Below, piece by piece: positions 62,390-63,451 of a stretch of 63,451 nt of DNA. Under the pieces are notes generated by a model. The model was given only the letters and a program-made list of their open reading frames with translations, did no database searches and was not told where the DNA came from. Positions within the stretch are counted from its first letter, which is position 1; the number at the start of each line of letters is the position of its first letter. Origin of the DNA: Leisingera sp. ANG-Vp (lineage in GTDB: Bacteria > Pseudomonadota > Alphaproteobacteria > Rhodobacterales > Rhodobacteraceae); NCBI RefSeq assembly GCF_000813725.1, contig NZ_JWLD01000019.1, positions 1-63,451 of the forward strand, read 5' to 3'. A program made the translations under genes and the position numbers.

Positions 62390-63331
62390 ATGAGCGCCAG
62401 AAAAATCATCATCGACACCGACCCGGGCCAGGATGATGCAGTGGCCATCCTGCTGGCGCTGGCCAGCCCGGAGCAGCTCGATCTCCTGGGCATCACCTGC
62501 GTTGCCGGCAATGTGCCGCTGCCGCTCACCAGCAAAAACGCCCGCATCGTCTGCGAGGCGGCAGGCAAGGCAGACGTCCCTATCTATGCAGGCAGCAAGA
62601 CACCGCTTTCGCGGCCGCTGATCACCGCCGAACATGTGCATGGGCAAACCGGGCTCGACGGGCCAGAACTGTGGGAGCCGCAGATGCCGCTGGCCGAGGG
62701 CCACGGCGTCGATTTCATCATCGAGACCCTGCGCAGCCATGAGCCCGGCACCGTCACCCTTTGCACCCTCGGCCCGCTCACCAACATCGCCGCCGCCTTC
62801 AACCGCGCCCCGGATATCATCGAACGGGTGCAGGAAGTGGTGACGATGGGCGGCGCCTATTTCGAGGTCGGCAACATCACCCCCGCCGCCGAATTCAACA
62901 TCTACGTCGACCCGGAAGCCGCTGAAATCGTTTTCAGATCAGGCGCTCCGATCACCGTCATGCCGCTTGATGTGACACATAAGGTGCTGGCCACCAAACA
63001 GCGTGTCGAGGCCATCCGGGCGCTCAACACCCGCGTGGGCCATTTCACCGCCGAAATGCTCGATTTCTTCGAACGTTTCGACGTGGAGAAATACGGCTCC
63101 GAAGGCGGCCCGCTGCACGACCCCTGCGTGATTGCCTGGCTGCTCAAGCCGGAGCTATTCTCCGGCCGGCATGTGAACGTCGAAGTCGAGACCCAGTCGG
63201 AACTCACTCTCGGCATGACCGTCGCCGACTGGTGGGGCGTCACAGACCGTCCCCCCAACGCCCTGTTCATCGGCGACGCGGATGCAGACGGCTTCTTTAG
63301 TCTCCTGACCGAAAGGCTCGCCCGCCTATGA
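62390..63331 (+). CDS. Nucleoside hydrolase (IunH family)
   Basis: A 313-residue inosine/uridine-preferring nucleoside hydrolase. DTDPGQDD (9-16) and later NITPAAEFNIYVDPEAA supply calcium ligands, and GPLHDP contains the last Asp with the His near the active site. It cleaves the N-glycosidic bond of ribonucleosides for salvage. Length is normal. The following gene overlaps by four bases. Confidence 0.93.
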   Translation: MSARKIIIDTDPGQDDAVAILLALASPEQLDLLGITCVAGNVPLPLTSKNARIVCEAAGKADVPIYAGSKTPLSRPLITAEHVHGQTGLDGPELWEPQMPLAEGHGVDFIIETLRSHEPGTVTLCTLGPLTNIAAAFNRAPDIIERVQEVVTMGGAYFEVGNITPAAEFNIYVDPEAAEIVFRSGAPITVMPLDVTHKVLATKQRVEAIRALNTRVGHFTAEMLDFFERFDVEKYGSEGGPLHDPCVIAWLLKPELFSGRHVNVEVETQSELTLGMTVADWWGVTDRPPNALFIGDADADGFFSLLTERLARL

Positions 63332-63451
63332 GCGCCGCCCTGCATCTCGCCAAGCCCGAGCATCTGGACACAGTGCTGACGCTGGTTGCCGCCTTCCACG
63401 CCGAGTCCGGGCTGGACACCACGGACGACCACCGCCGCGCCGGGATCGAGC
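63328..63451 (+). CDS. GNAT-like acetyltransferase, 5' part only
   Basis: Starts at the ATG overlapping the nucleoside-hydrolase stop (ATGA) and runs off the window after 41 codons. LAKPEHLDTVLTLVAAFH and the following ESGLDTTDDHRR pattern look like the first helices of a GNAT-family N-acetyltransferase. The acetyl-CoA-binding motif lies outside the window, so the call is tentative. Confidence 0.55.
   Translation, partial: MSAALHLAKPEHLDTVLTLVAAFHAESGLDTTDDHRRAGIE

Overview
The window looks like chromosome of a marine alphaproteobacterium of the Rhodobacteraceae (Roseobacter group: Leisingera, Phaeobacter or Ruegeria-like). The inference rests on high GC, a DctPQM TRAP transporter, a DUF4167 protein, an RCAP_rcc01079-type spike base protein, the pepA-holC / lptF-lptG-lptD-surA-pdxA-rsmA gene order and a PcaR-pcaIJF module. 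No rRNA, CRISPR array, transposase or integrase is visible. Three tRNA genes are present: one with a CAT anticodon and two identical tRNA-Asn.

Layout. 0-5.6 kb: an exported metallo-beta-lactamase-fold enzyme divergent from a LysR regulator, tRNA(CAT), an orphan phage/GTA spike-base homologue, an EnvZ-like kinase, a second MBL hydrolase and the two tRNA-Asn genes. 5.7-9.2 kb: PcaR-like IclR regulator and pcaI-pcaJ-pcaF, the end of the beta-ketoadipate pathway. 9.5-15.2 kb: a resorcylate-decarboxylase-like amidohydrolase, cytochrome b561, a two-domain extradiol dioxygenase, a maleylacetate-reductase-like enzyme and an amidase. 15.7-24.5 kb: TRAP importer, LysR regulator, a homologue of the cofactor-independent quinolone 2,4-dioxygenases (HOD/QDO), YceI, an arylformamidase-like hydrolase, an ACMSD-type amidohydrolase and an outer-membrane barrel. 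25-30 kb: a two-component system followed by a GT39/GT2/GtrA envelope-glycosylation operon. 30-36 kb: hybrid kinase with a periplasmic molybdopterin-fold protein, LuxR-type response regulator, P450, TfoX-C protein, ndk. 36.5-63.4 kb: mostly housekeeping (ABC-F ATPase, LPS transport, SurA, vitamin B6 genes, RsmA, PrfA/PrmC, MazG) with a YHS/TetR pair, two adjacent agmatinase-family genes, an M20 hydrolase and a nucleoside hydrolase.

The most interesting part is 5.7-24.7 kb, which reads as a catabolic island for an aromatic, possibly N-heteroaromatic, compound. Three transcription units (TRAP importer; HOD-like dioxygenase; porin-amidohydrolase-formamidase) each carry the same upstream architecture, GGTTATA(C/G)(C/G), 11 bases, AATTCATTA(C/T)C, then a GTA-containing possible -10 at identical spacing. 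This marks a regulon, most simply controlled by the LysR protein encoded between them. Uptake (outer-membrane barrel plus TRAP), ring opening (HOD-like and PcpA-like enzymes), amide hydrolysis, decarboxylation, maleylacetate reduction and the PcaIJF thiolytic end would form a plausible route. The PcpA-like dioxygenase has its two halves in the reverse of the usual order, and the HOD-like enzyme keeps most known catalytic residues but replaces one active-site His by Gln. The substrate cannot be read from sequence.
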